DNA from: Moringa oleifera
Taxonomy: Eukaryota > Streptophyta > Magnoliopsida > Brassicales > Moringaceae
NCBI GenBank assembly: GCA_021397835.1
Contig: JAJFZO010000566.1
Coordinates: forward strand, 9,506,898-9,570,897
Length of the DNA stretch: 64,000 nt
Direction: 5' to 3'
Shown here: positions 20,835 to 33,900 of the stretch, piece after piece
Position numbering within the stretch: position 1 is the stretch's first letter
Layout: each line of letters opens with the position of its first letter
Made by a program: the position numbers and the translations under genes
The notes under the pieces: model-generated
Databases searched by the model: none
Seen by the model: only the letters and a program-made list of their open reading frames with translations
What the model was told of the DNA's origin: nothing

Positions 20835-21130
20835 CGCTACAAGAAATTTAAAAATAACGATATAATATAGCAATTGATTTTATCAGTCATTAAATAATGA
20901 TAGAATAGTGATAGATTTACTACAAAATGAAAATTTTATCATAACCACAAAATAATGATAGATTAGCAACACATATTAGCGACAGACGTCATTTTCATCG
21001 CTAAATTTATTTTTAATTCATTTATTTTAAATTTTAATAAACTTAAAAATAAATTAGCAATCGAATTTTAATCGATAGCTAATCAAAGATCTAACGTCTA
21101 TAACGCTTCGATCACTATGTAAGCAATACA
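20835..21130. mobile_element. CACTA-like left terminus beside the GC-rich array, copy A
   Basis: The terminus reads CGCTACAAGAAATTT, a one-base change from CACTACAAGAAATTT. Copy B keeps CACTACAAAAAAATTT at 62087. Subterminal motifs follow (TAGCAATTGATTTT, CAGTCATTAAATAATGA, AGCGACAGA-type variants near 20960-21000), as in plant CACTA elements. No matching right terminus was found after the tandem array. Confidence 0.65.
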
Positions 21131-21139
21131 GCCTAACAA

Positions 21140-22405
21140 CTACCGATGGGCAGTCACGAAGGTTGTAAGCTTGCTACCTTCGGAGGAAGCCATGACCACA
21201 AACTTAATTGTTTCCTTCGAAAGCAGCCATGCATGGCCATCAACTTGCTACCTTCGAAGATAGCCATGCATGGCCCCGCAAAAGCAAGCTGGCGACTAGC
21301 TTGCTGCCTTCAAAGGCAACCATGCGTGGCAGTTGCAGAAGCAAGTTGGTTGTCAGCATGTTGCCTTGGAAGGCAATAATGAATGGCCATCACTAAAAGA
21401 AGCTGGCCGCCAACTTGCTGCCTCCGAAGGCACCATGCATGGCCATCAGTCAAGGAAGCAAGCTAGTGGCACAAACAAGCTAGTGGCTAGCTTGCTGCCT
21501 TTGAAGGCAGCCATGCATGGTTACCGCAGAAGCAATCTAGTCACAAGGCCTTCCAAGGCAGCCACTCATGGCCACGAGCTTGCTGCCTTAATTTGAAGGT
21601 TACCATGCATAGGCACTGCCACGGCAACCATGACCTTCGAAGGTGACTACGATGGCCACGAAAAGGCAGCCATGGCCTTGAAAGGTGGCAACAATGGCTG
21701 TGAAGGTAGCCATGGCCTTCGATGGCGACTGCCATGGTCGTGAAAAAGGTAGCCACGACGGCTTATAAAGGTAGCCTCGACATCCACAAAGGTAGCCACG
21801 GAGCCTACAAAGGCAGCCAAGGGTGCCCACGAAGGTAGCCACCGTGCCCACTAAGGCAAACAAAGGCGTCCATGAAGGCAGCCACTAATGCCCATGAAGG
21901 CTGCCACGACTGCCATGAAGGCCACCATGGCCTTCAAAGGTGGCTGCCATGGCCTTCGAAGGCGATAGCCATGGCCTCGAAGGCGACAGCCATAGCTTTG
22001 AAGGTGGTAGCCATGGCCTTTGAAGGTGGCAGTAACGACCGATGTGATAGCAAGACAGCCATGATTGTCGCGAAAGCCTCTATGTGTGGCCGTAAAGGCA
22101 GCCATGGCTTTCCCAAAAGCCTCCATGCATGGCTATGAAGGTAGTCATGGTCATCGCCGAAGTGTCCATGCATGGCTGTAAAGGCAGCCATTCCTACCGC
22201 CAAAGCGTCCAAGGATGGCTATAATGGCATCCATGGCCTTCAAAGGTGGCAGCGATGGCTATCGTAAAAGTGTCCATGAGTGGCTATAAAGGCAACCATC
22301 ACCTTCGAATCTGCCAGCCATGGCCTTCTAAGTTAATAACCATGGTTGTCGTAAAAGTGCCCATGCATGGCCTCAAAGGCAATAGCCATGGTCGCGAAGG
22401 CATTG
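21140..22405. repeat. GC-rich degenerate tandem array, copy A
   Basis: Dozens of imperfect short units of roughly 25-45 bp carry GGCAGCCATGGCC, CCATGCATGGC and CTTCGAAGG. These motifs are themselves palindromic or nearly so (CCATGG, ATGCAT, TTCGAA). The array stands out sharply from its AT-rich flanks. Because stops are rare, several overlapping frames are open on both strands; their low-complexity products are not credible genes. It directly follows a CACTA-like terminus, so it may be that element's interior. It ends where matR sequence begins. Confidence 0.85.
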
Positions 22406-22414
22406 TGGCGTTCG

Positions 22415-23465
22415 CTTAATTATGCAGCTACTGTTATTGATCCTACAAAGCCTACCCAAAGGTTCAAGTCAGATTATAAAAAACGAGCAATACATTTTCG
22501 TATTTCTATGAGAAGCTTTACGACACCCATGATTCTCAATAACAAGTCCTCCGCATATTATGCCTAACAAATACTTATTAAGTAATAGGTTTTTAAGAGG
22601 GCTAACTTATGGGCCAGGCATCTCTTTGATCTAATAACTAGTATCGTCTTTTTGCCCAGCCCTTTGAGTAGCCCTTTCTTTTGTAATACTTAATAAGGTC
22701 TTTCATGGCCTAATTATTATTACAATATTCTCTACAATATAATTCGCCTTTAAGGTCAACTAGATGACTTTTATGAAGAAAAGTAACGTAAAAAAGGCTT
22801 AAGCACTTGTTAAGGAAGACGACAAGGGTCAATGAAAGGGTAAAACGGAAGGCATTTTCTAATTGCCCCTGAGACGAAAGGTGCTTAAAAAGGGGGGTAT
22901 GCCACGATGAAACAAAGGAATGAAAGGTCGCTTTGCATTGGATGCTCTTTACCCTCCCAAGAATGATGGCTTTATTATCTTGGGGAGTGTTAAAGCTTGC
23001 TTTTTCTTAGAGTTTTCGTAGTCATCAATAGGACTTGTCCTTAATAAAACTGATCTGATTCTCCAAACAATCGAAATTTCATACTTTTATTGAATTCTCC
23101 CTATTTCCTAGTCGAGCTTATATAGGTAGATATTGTCTGGTAGGGTCGATAATAGTACATTGTGTAAGATAGAGTAAGGAGATTTCTTATTGCTTATAAG
23201 TTATCCGGTAGAAAAGAATTTCTAATTGGAGTAAAAGAAGTTAGGATCTTCGATCTTTTCCTTAAAGGCTGGGATGAGTTGATGTAAGTCGATGGTATGA
23301 AAACACTTTCTGATATCGAATTCTAAAAACCAATGAGAGATTTCCCACTATTTTTTGATCTGTTTTAAGACCGAGTGGCAACCTTGATGTGGGAGAAAAT
23401 GTGATGCGTTTAAAAACTCAGGATCATAATGGATTGGAGAACCATTCTGACTCATAGAGCTTTCT
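22415..23465 (-). pseudogene. matR: Mitochondrial maturase matR, broken 5' half
   Basis: The minus strand carries recognisable matR blocks in order: YDPEFLNASHF and GCHSVLKQIKK near 23430-23350, WFLEFDIRKCFHTIDL near 23335-23288, NIYLYKLD near 23120, IRSVLLRTSPIDDYENS near 23055-23005, LLKYYKRKG near 22700, and LLIEIRKCIARFL near 22510. In plant mitochondria matR lies in nad1 intron 4 and helps splice group II introns; the segment includes part of its reverse-transcriptase-like domain. There are several stops (CAG or CGA changed to TAG or TGA) and frameshifts. The gene breaks off at about 22415 against the GC-rich array, and its remaining C-terminal half was not found on the far side. Confidence 0.92.
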
Positions 23466-24250
23466 TCAGCTTTATTAATAATCAAGGACCCCTTATCATC
23501 CTTTTAACGACTCATAGAGCTTTCTTCTGCTTAATATTTTTGGTTCTGAAGAATTTTTGACACCTCTCCCAGGATTGAAATGATTATCCCTGTCCAGTGG
23601 GTTTATAACAATCCTTGAATGAGTCAAGTACTATTCACTTCCTCGCCATTCTTATCCATCACTTGCAATCCACACAGATGTGTTTGCACCCCCCATCAAA
23701 GTGACGAGAAAGAAAGGATTTCTTAACATAACCCTCTTGCTTCTAAACTCAAGCTATCAGGCTTTACCATATAAGCATTTGGTACATGCATCAATTCATG
23801 GAAAAGTGAAAGGCCACAATTACTGAAGATCTCCCCTTTAATCTTAGATTGGTCATTTAATGGTTCACTGCGATTCATTATTGTGCTTGCACACTAGGCT
23901 AACCTTATCCAAAAGCTCAGTGGGACCATCTATCACTGGTTTTCACCCAAAGGGGTTTATTGCACAAGCCAAGACACAGACTCCCAAAGAGGAAAGCCAA
24001 ATGAATGTTAGATGCAAAGCTCTACACCTCATTAAGATCATATTGGCTTACTCTCCAAAAAAAAAAGAGCAAACCCTCATTAAAGACGAAAGTAAGGTAC
24101 AATAAGGCCATTTCTGTCCACCGCCCTTCTCATGAAAGTGTACATGGACCTTAGTGATCATACAGCTCCTAGCTAGTTAGTAGTTAGGCTTTTTTTGCAA
24201 GGAATGGATGAAAGTGTGGATAAATTGAATTACATAGAGGAATTCAGTTT
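23466..24250. other. Upstream flank of matR, probably decayed nad1 intron
   Basis: The position fits nad1 intron 4 upstream of matR, but I could not identify nad1 exon 4 or group II domain V. A ~25-base motif around CGACTCATAGAGCTTTCTTC is repeated near 23450 and 23508. An 81-codon plus-strand frame at 23860-24105 has no recognisable similarity. Confidence 0.35.
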
Positions 24251-27200
24251 TTCTTTTTAGTAATAACATGATAAAAGCATCCCTTTCACAAAAACCTATG
24301 GATCCTCTGCCTATCATGCCACTTCAGCACCTTATGGTCCTTGAGAAGATCATGACGAGCCATTTTCGTTAATGTTTTTATAGATTTTGAAAATTTCATA
24401 ATGGATCAAGATGAGAATAAATCTGAGAATTTAAGAAAATACTCATCCTAGAGCTTTCACTCTCCTCTAGAAAGGGCTTTTTATAGATAAAAAGGTGAGT
24501 CGAGGGTAGGCCCCTATTCGATCTAATTCTCAAAGTCAAAAGAAGATCTCACATACGATGACCCTGAACAATAAGGAACAGCTCTTGATGTGAAATCAAT
24601 AGCAAAGAAAGAAGAGGAATTAGATGCCCTAGAGTAAAAGCCCTAGATAAGCCTTACAAAAACATGCCCACAATGGATTGGACATAAATAATGGAAACAA
24701 GAAAAGGGCCCTGATGATGATCCTATGTTAATTTTTGCCTTGCCTCAATGATACACTCTTAGCGCACAAAGTAACATACCGAAAAAGAGAAAAAATCTCT
24801 CTATTATTTAATTAAAAGAATTGTTAGTTTTACTTATGGACTATGTGGAAAATACAAGACTTAAGCAAGTTGTTATATGTTCTCCCTTTGCCCTTGAACA
24901 ATAAAGAACCATTTATCTTCTCTTAGATAGTAGTCAATCGATTAGCATTTATTGTCAATCAATAGGCCCACGGATCTCTTCTTCTATATGATAAATTGCC
25001 ATATTGTAACACCACCTCGACGTCGATTCTCCTTATTTTTTTCGAGCATCCCATACTATGACTTCAACTTTGAGTATGATGAATGAGAGGAAAGATATTT
25101 ATAGAGCCCTAATCGATCTAATGAAAAAGTTAATATATATATACATAGGTAAGAGGGAGAACTACAAGTTTTTTTAAAAAAGATGAGCGGTTAACACGAA
25201 ATGAGTCTCACAGTAAATGTCTTAATTAGGTGTAAGTTCAAAATCAAGCTAAAAGATAGTGGAAAGATGAGGATCTTTGCCATTGCAAACAGACTTTAGT
25301 TCGGCCTTTACATGATTGGGTGATGGATGTGCTTTGCCATCTTCCAGTTAATGGGATATATAACCAAACTACACCCATTGTCATTCTATCAACAAGAAAG
25401 TCAATATCAATAGTGGAGGGAGAATAGTAGTCCCTTGGTCATCAATTAGTAGTTGAATAATCCCAGTAGTGGTCCTCTTACCTAGTAAAGTTAATCTTTA
25501 ATTGGAAAGGATAGGGAGAACAAAGATTTCACATTATAGTTTAAACATGTTGCTTTATGCATAAGCATAGTAGAATTTGAATTTGTTGGCTTAAATGAAT
25601 GGCTCTTGGCTTACTTTCTTATGAAGGGCTTTCATTAACTAAAAAGTGACAATTTTTGACCCATATGATCTTAGTCTCAAAAAGATGAGGAAACTGACAA
25701 TTTCACACTTAAAGATTAAGTTCATCAGTGACATTTTCCATGGTGTCTTGAGAAAGTAGCTTTGAACATGACATTTGTACCCATGAAAAGTTTTGGTAGG
25801 CATTACTATGATCTTGAAGCCCTCGCTAAAAAGTATGGCTTACTACTAAAGGAGGTTCAGACATCCTTCGACTTAGCCTTGTTATCCACTAATTCATCTC
25901 TTGATCTGGTATACCTCAAAGAAGGTGGATAAGGTCAAAAAAAAAAAAAAGGGTGGTGAAGATAGAAGAAAAGATGTTCAATTTAAGGTTCTCACCTTTG
26001 GAAATAGGTGTTGAACAAAGGACATAATGGGTCAGGTAAAACCTCGTTTAAAAGGAAAGATCTATCAAAGAAAAAAGTTGAGAGCCAAAGGTTTTTTTTT
26101 TTTTTTTCCAATGTTATGCTTTAAAAGTTAGACTTGGAACAAAAATAACCCTTATCTATATTTTATTAACGGGATAAGAATTCATAATGGGACGTTTTTT
26201 TCATAGATCCTCCAAGCAAGAAAGGTGCAACGCCTTACTAGGGCCTTTGACCACCTTTGAGACATTCGAAGCCATTTTAGGGCAATTTATTGACCGTAGT
26301 AATACATTGTTCAGTGGTGAGGCAAAGCACTAATGAGAAGCTTCCGTTAGGATTCTTTTCCCATGTAGTTTTCTTACCCATGGATAATAAGACCATCTTT
26401 CCACACCCCTTGAGAAGTTATTCTAGTTGGTTTTTTAGTAATGCATTGATGCTTGACCCTTGCAATCTACTTTCATAGGTATACTTTGACGCATCTTTGA
26501 GCAAGCATATCTTAATGTTTTTACTATTCTCGCTCACCAACCAATCATTCTTATGGTATCTCGAATCGTTTTCAAAGTGGATTTAGTCTTTATTTTCCCT
26601 TTTCATTGAGTGTAAAGTTCTTCGTAATCACCTCTGTAAGATTGATTTAGCTCAAAAGCACCCTTTCTTTCATAACCGAGGAGTTTGTTGATGCAAGAAG
26701 TCTTTTTGTTCCATGACTAGACACTTTTCAAGGGAGTCTTTCTTCCATCGACTTACTCTTTTGACCTATTTTGAGAAGGAAAATTCTCATAAGATTATTA
26801 ATAAATGTAGATCACATATAAGTATGGATGCTTCCTAAGGCGAATGTATTTACTTCTTTAAAAGTGCGTGTTTAGGAGACATTTGCTTTGCGATCACCAA
26901 GATTAAGATCTTTTTCCATATCTATTGATATCTCTTTGGAATGAGGACTTTTTTTCAAATAGAGCCAGCAAATTAGTTTGAAAAAGATCTTTTGTTAGTC
27001 GGTAAGCCTAAACATTTCCTATGAGCAGTTTAATAATTCTAACCTAGGGCTCAATTCTAACCATTCTTGCTAAGGACAACCTTGCTCCTAGCAAAGATTA
27101 AACATCAAGTATGAAGCAAGTTCATGATCCAATGAATTCCCTCAAATCGAATGACACAACACAAACTAGAATCGAAAGATTGATCTAGGCAGTGACAAGT

Positions 27201-30200
27201 GCTAATTGAAAGAAACCATGTGTATGTTAAAACGACGTATAGGCAAGCCTTTATTGATTTTTTACATGGATTGCTTTTCATTGTTTTTCGTTCCATAGGC
27301 ATACATTACAGTTTAATCTGCTTTATGACTTTAAGGGACCAAAAAGAAGTCTTTTGATCATTCTTGAGCCTACTCCCATCTTTCAAATTTAGCTTCTAAT
27401 TTAGTTGATGTAGACAATGAAGGATCAACTCACACTAGATAGGAAAGGCTTTCGATTAATGTGCTCAGATTTGTTTCGAACTTAGTTTAGGAATCCATTT
27501 TTGGTCTGGTTGATGTTCCAACATCTTGAATCTAGATGGCTCTGAACTTAGGTTTGCCTACCTTTCTAGTTATAAAAAGAAGAATGGGACTTCAAAGCCT
27601 TAATTCAAGCTAAAAATAGCGCTAAAAACTAGCCACATTGATAATAATAAGTGGTGACAATGAAAAGGCACTTTTTCAAGCCTAAGGGGCAGTGAGCGAG
27701 GTAGGATAAAGTGAAAAAGAATCGTATTTGAATTAGGGCAGGCTAAGGAGGCCTTAAGTATTCTTTCTTTTCATAAGTGGTGGGCAAGGAAGAAAACTAT
27801 TCCTTATATCTTTAAGAATTAAAGACAAATAGCCATTTAAAGACCTTTCAAAGACCACTTTATAAAGGGCATGTATCACACCTAATAGAACCATCCTTTA
27901 CTATGTCAACAGGAGAGAGAAAGAGGGAGGACAACAAAAGAAGCCTTGTTATATATTTGGAAATTGAATCATCATGCACTTTAGGTCCTTCTAAAAGCCA
28001 TGATGTAAGGTTACATGAGTAGTGAAAGATTGAGCTCACTTATGCTCTCAAACTTCACAATAACCCAAGCTGGGAAGCTTTAAAGCCATATCATATGGAT
28101 TGGTAAACTCAAATCAAAACACCAAACTAAGGAGGCTTCCAAAGTCGAGGCTCGATCCTATATAATCGACCTGTTTCGTACCAATTAGTATCTAACTTAC
28201 TTAATGCACTAACAAGTATTTGCATTGCTGCCTTAGCTTCGTGTTAAAGGCACAAGGGAAAGAACAATCACTTTATTAACGTAATATTCGTTCATAGTGT
28301 CGTCATTCCATTATCAAGCTTAAACCAATGTGTTTGAGGAAATAACTCCTCCCTATGAAACTAGGGATCTACCTTCTAACAACATTCTCATGAAGAAAAA
28401 ACAAAAGTCTCTTGAAATGGGAAGAAAAACCAGTGGATTGTAGTAGTTTCATAAGGCAATCACCCTTATTTGAAGGGGTGTACCTAAGAAAGAAAGTAGC
28501 TTATATTTTTTCTTTTTAAACTATAACTAGCAAAAAAAGACTTCGCCTCTTTTGAGAAAAAGAGTAAGAAAAGGGATCGAAAAGATCAGTTACCAAGCAA
28601 AGGAAAGCAAGTGCTACTAGTGTTGTAAGGAAAACCCCCAAGATGCCATGGGAAATTAAAAACTGTTAGATAAAAATGTTCATTGAATTGCTTTCAGTAA
28701 ATCTAATTAGTAAAGCTACCAAAATAATCTTTCTAACTGAGAAAAGGCAATTTTATTGATTCCCAATTTTGAAACTGAGTGTGCCAAATCACAAGCTGAT
28801 GAGTTACATATGAAGTTTAAAAAACCAAGTTAAGAAATGAAAGTTATGGCAGTCATGCTAAACCTAAAATTCAATCCAAAAATGTAAGGAAACGTCCTAA
28901 CTACCAACCACACTTTGCTGTATTGCAAAATCAAGAAATGAAGTGAGGGAAGGGCTTTCACATATAGAGTGGCGATAGGCCGCTAGTCTTTTGGTTTTTC
29001 TCGGACTGTATATGGATAGGTTCAGAGACCCAACTTCCTATTTGATAACCACTCAAAACGTCTAATGAAACGGCGAGGGCAAGCTGAGTGCAATGAAGTG
29101 TGGTTATTTTCATACATTTCTCGTAGAGTTGCTACTTCCTTTGTTTTGTGGTTTTGAGTTCCCTCTCCATTTAAAGGTTAGGAGTGATAAGGAGCATTCT
29201 ACTACTTCAGTAAGGGCTCGCTCGTGCAAGTAAATGCACATGCAGCAAGCTCCTCATATGGGCTTTAGATTGCATTCAAAGGCCTATCCTAACCATTCAT
29301 ATGAGGCGCCCCTTACCAAGATACTATAGTTTGGTCTCTAATACCATTCTTAGAATTGACCTACTTATTAGCAATGTATGCTCAGTTATTATTATATACT
29401 TATACGATAAGTCAAGTGTACTAAAAGAGACCTTATAGCTCACAAAATGAAGTCAATCGAGCATTCCTATTATTGATAAGCTCCAATTCCTTCTCTTTGC
29501 CTGCATATAATTTAAAGGATTTGAGATAAACAGGTGCTATAGCCCTGATTCGTTAGCATTATGCCCTTTAAATTTGGCAAGACTATAAGTCATCATTTTA
29601 TTGAGAAAGTATAAAAATCCTTCACAATACATTACTATGCGCTTGGTGGGTTATAGTTATCAATGTACTCCCGAAGATTGTAGGCCCTTACATACACAGA
29701 TTTTAGGGCATTTAGCTAGCTTATGTCTTCACTCGCGCTTTTGTACTCTTTTTCCTAACTCTTTCGATATCCTTCTTTCATCTTTGCCATCTCCTTAACC
29801 AAATTGATTTATACACCATCTATCTTATGCTTGGTTCATAGGAATTGTAAGTTTGATAATCAAAGGTTGGAATATCTCTATTGTTCTCAGCAAGCCATTT
29901 CACGCTCAAAGCAATTGCCAAATCTTGAAGCTAGAATGTGTGAGAACTAGAGCTTCAAAAGAAGCCATAGCGAGGGTTGGTAATATGGTTAGAGGTCCAT
30001 TTTGTTATAACATTCTACATCTTCTAACATAAATAAAAGACGTTAAATTATCTTAACATCTTTTCTTCAGTTATTCGTACGAATATATCACCTTATTTTG
30101 ATTAATTTCCTGCATACATTCCTTTTCCTACTAAGGAAGCTCTTTAGCATGCTGTTGATTAGCTACAACTTTCTTTTAGTTATGTGAACAACACCTTCGT

Positions 30201-32589
30201 GAACTAAATTTGGTTCCATCCAATACCTCTTATCGAACAAATTTCAATATTAATGGTTAAACTCCTTTTAGTTGTGATGATTTACCTTATTCAAAGTGAA
30301 GTAAGCAGTGTTATTGTTCCCTTCCTTCTCCTAGCACTCATTAAGATTGCATGCAAGTCATCTAGATTTGGAAGATAATATTGAAATGACTTAATCTGTG
30401 AATGCAACCCTTGGCTTACCCAATATTGCCAGGGAATGGACTAATTCCTTCATTCAATGCATATCGATTGAGAATCCCTTTAGGAGATTAGGTCATGAAC
30501 CTTCTTTCAGGTTCAAAAGGGAACTCTTGGTTAGGTACGTTAGTGACATGGATTGATATTTATCAATAATAAGAAGCTTGGGATTCATGCCAAGTATATG
30601 GCACATAATTAGTTTTATCGATGTGATTCAACAGATCACAGGGAAGTTTGGTCTTTGGAATCAAACAGCAAATCATGATATGAGAGAGGCGCTTTAACAT
30701 GCCATTATGGTAACACTCATGGGATCTAGTCAACAAAGGTGTCACCTAGAGAGGTCCAGTCCTGGCCCTCCCCTCTTGTGAGTTCAGGGAAGTTCCTTCT
30801 ATAGATAGGAGCATGACATCTAACTATTTATGAAAAAAAAAAACCCCTTAGATAATATGTGTCACTTGTGAGATAGATATAAAATCAAATAGATGTACTG
30901 AAAATGAGAAATCATATAAACTAGTTAGTCATTGATTAAATTGACACTTTTTTTTCATCTAAAGAATTTGATTCAATTTATCCTTCAAGCTTCTAGTTAA
31001 TCATTCCCTTAAAATTGTAATTCAATTGGTCAAAGCACTGCATATGAGAATATATCAAAAATAAGATGAATCTACCATCCTTTTGATGGACTAAGTCAGC
31101 AAGCAAGAACAAGTATAGAGAAGGATTTCGTTACTTGAACATTATTTCTTGTTTTGTTTATAATGGAAAAAAAAAAAGAAAAAATCTATTAAATAAACAT
31201 GGGAAAAGATTTCACATTATTTTGAGGAACGAGACATGCCTCTACTTTCGGATATTTTCAAAAGTGAAAGGTCCCCAAAGATTGCCTTAATCATACAAAG
31301 AAGCTTTTTTTAGTCAAAGAAAAAAGTCTAAAGGTTTTGAGAAAGAAAAGGCTAGGCTCCTAATGGTGAAAAGTCTTTGAGTAGGATCTCGACAATTTTA
31401 TGTCAAAATCATTCGCAGTGTGATTTGAGTTATTAATGCTTTCATCCTATCATGTAAAGCAAGTTCTATTTTAGGGTGTTAAGTTCATGATAGTGAGGGG
31501 AAGTGGAACTCAATCATATTTAAATATTTTATCTTATATCTCATCATAGTTCTTCTATCATATTCTTAAGAGGTTAAAGCTTATGGCCTAAGTTACAATC
31601 ATGTTACAAAAGATATATACTTAATACACATAAGTCAAACTACCTTTTCGATCAATCTAATTATGTGGCTATGGCCTAATCTAATCATACAGAAACTAAT
31701 AGTGGCTTTCTAGCTCAAAACAAAACCTAAAAAAGCTCTCTAATTACGTATACAAAATGTCTTCTTCTTGCTCTTATAGCTAATTGAAGAAAGATAGACA
31801 GAACTCTTATTTACATACGACACAATCGAAGCTCTTTCATTAGGCCTTTTTCATTGATCCAATCTAGGGAAACACTAAGCTTTTCTCTGCCCCTCATCTA
31901 TCAAACAAAGCGAATATAGGTTTTAATTCCTCCACATCCAAGTGTTTATGATGCTTTCGCCAAAGATCGTCAACTTATGCATCTGGCCTTCACCTCACAA
32001 ATGTTGGCTAATCTAATCCCATCAGGTACTCTTCTCCTCTTGCTCTTCTATAGACTAGCTTTCACCCTTACCTGATATCTAAGCAAGCTAGTATTCTTTG
32101 ATTCAACCAGCAAGGCATCTCTAACCTTTATATGGAAGAACAAGTAGGTAATCTAGTGCCATTGATCGAGAGCAGGGAATTACCTACTGACTAGGACCTC
32201 ACCTTTCTTTCATAATAACTTATTTGGTATATAGGCAACGCCAACTAGAACTCCAAATGTTGGATTTGATCGATAGAAAATGAGGGACCTACTAAAATAA
32301 GCTTCACTTCTCCCCAAATCCTATCCTCAACGAGTCAAGACTCTGATTTCACTGCACTTAAACGGTAACCTGCTAATGCATCGCTTTCTATCTACATTTC
32401 TAAGATCAGTCCCTTATTCTTCTACCCAATTAGGTTGGTTCATCAAGTGCCAAGGCATCTCTTTCTCCTAGGTCCCATCTCGAACATTCTCGAAAAGGCA
32501 AGTTAGCCATCTCCACCATATCAAAGCTCTTTCTTATTCTCCCAGCCTGGTAATCAACAATTCTTTTATCTCTCAGTTTTGTGCACAGC
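24251..32589. other. Single-copy decayed NUMT-like DNA, no gene recognised
   Basis: About 8.3 kb between matR and the right inverted-repeat arm. Only short frames occur (26290-26478, 27105-27302, 29601-29798, 30563-30745), none with recognisable protein similarity. There is no tRNA-like cloverleaf, rRNA block or transposon terminus. Composition resembles the mitochondrial-like segments nearby, so an origin in mitochondrial intergenic DNA is plausible but not shown. Confidence 0.4.
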
Positions 32590-32716
32590 CTAATGATTGC
32601 AAGCTCATAAGTTAAAAAGCCCCTGACAGTACAGAATTAGACTGAATCCAACCAAATCACCTCTAGAGCCAAGCTAGGGCATGGGAAATTGATCCCATCG
32701 TTTCTCATCCCTATTC

Positions 32717-32944
32717 ATGATAAAAGTAGGAAAGGTGAAGCGAAGGTTGAAGAAGTCACTTCTAAAATGCGTGAAAGTATGGATACAAGCAAATATGCTA
32801 TTTTATTTGACTAATCCCAAACTCTTCGTATTCATGATTAATGAGAATGTGAAGGGAATAGTCTTGAATGATGGAAGGAAGGATCCCTCCTCACTCAATG
32901 AACTACCTGTACCAATCTATCCCAAAAACATCCAATCGATCTAG
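32717..32944 (+). pseudogene. Unidentified short frame, partner of 2801-3007
   Basis: A 75-codon frame beginning MIKVGKVKRRLKKSLLK, with GIVLNDGRKDPSSL. It matches the left-arm frame with many substitutions and reads a few residues further (PVPIYPKNIQSI). Product unknown. Confidence 0.3.
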
Positions 32945-33063
32945 TGTGTGCTAATGACCTACCACTGCAGGCAAGTAGAAGGTCTTGTGCATGAAACTGA
33001 CTGAATGGCTATCCCTAATGTACGACTCAGCTCACGAAAAAGAAAAAAAGAATTGATTTCCTT

Positions 33064-33900
33064 GTGGGATTGAAATTGACTTTTTCTTCGTTCTTTAGAG
33101 GTCAGTCACGATTCTATAATTATAATGGTATGTTCCTTAGATGTAATTTCCTAATCATCCTGCCATTCCTGACTTCAGGAAGATCCTTTATTAAACCCCT
33201 AGAAAGCCACCTCTTCTATGTTTTGCTTTTTTGTCTAAGTCTCTCTCAGAGTAGAATTAATTTTGCTAATGTGCATGAAGTTTAGATGAAATCAGGGCAA
33301 ACCTTATGGTTGCTATCGCTTATGCCACTATAGAATTGGGGGTTCATAATAACTTTGACAAATTTCTACAAGAGCTAGCAGATCATCCATTCTTACTTGA
33401 AGAAAAATAGGTTAACATTGAAATGTTGCGTGAACTACCTAAGATTATAAAAAAGAAAAAATGAATTGAAAGATGAGTGTCGCAGCAGTAGCTTTTAAGA
33501 TGGTAGTCGAGGCTAGGATTTAGGAAGGATATATATGAGAGTAAGTGTGAGGAGAAAGAGCCTTCTTATTTTTTGTATTGAACCTAGGTTTAAAAACCTA
33601 TTCAACTATCACTTCCTAGATAGAGCTCTGAAAGGAGACCTACGAATGCTTTGGCTCTAAGTCGTACGTACCACCATATAATATAGTATTTAGTCGCGCA
33701 ACAACTTTCTCTCATGCTATGGCCTATTTTTGAGGGTATTCATTGCTTTGAGAAATTGGTTATGAGCAAAGAAGCGTTTGAGTTGGCTCATAAGGTTAAG
33801 AGTGGCGCAGGTTTTCGATAGCGTTTCTAATCTCTATCATATGTTTGATAGATTTGAATCTTCTATTTCTGGGCATGGATAGATCCCATCGCCCCAACCC
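33064..33900 (+). pseudogene. Unidentified degenerate coding relic, right-arm copy
   Basis: Plus-strand pieces match those on the minus strand of the left arm. They include KPLESHLFYVLLFCLSL near 33195-33245, an asparagine-rich NFDNFL-type stretch near 33350, and a FEKLVMSKEAFELAHKV stretch near 33755-33800. Stops and frameshifts break the frame throughout. The family is unrecognised. Confidence 0.3.

Larger units (their letters stand above)
7132..22415. repeat. Copy A of a ~15-kb direct duplication
   Basis: The segment aligns collinearly with 48413 to about 63550 in the same orientation. Shared landmarks are the AT-rich repeats, the CACTA right end (8531 and 49833), the MULE gene, the tRNA relics, several unidentified frames, the CACTA-like start (20835 and 62087) and the GC-rich array. 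By eye the copies differ by many transitions and scattered indels, so the duplication is old. Because both copies contain the same transposons at the same points, the duplication happened after those insertions, presumably in the nucleus. The left limit is sharp; the right limit near 22415 is estimated. Confidence 0.85.

Noticed and set aside
21146..22212. Many overlapping open frames on both strands of the GC-rich array (also 62465-63504)
   Set aside because: They come from short repeats rich in GCC, ATG and GGC with few stops. Products are low-complexity and open in several frames at once.
21140..22405. CRISPR-like array
   Set aside because: Units are imperfect, variable in length and contiguous, with no constant repeat and unique spacer alternation, in a plant context.
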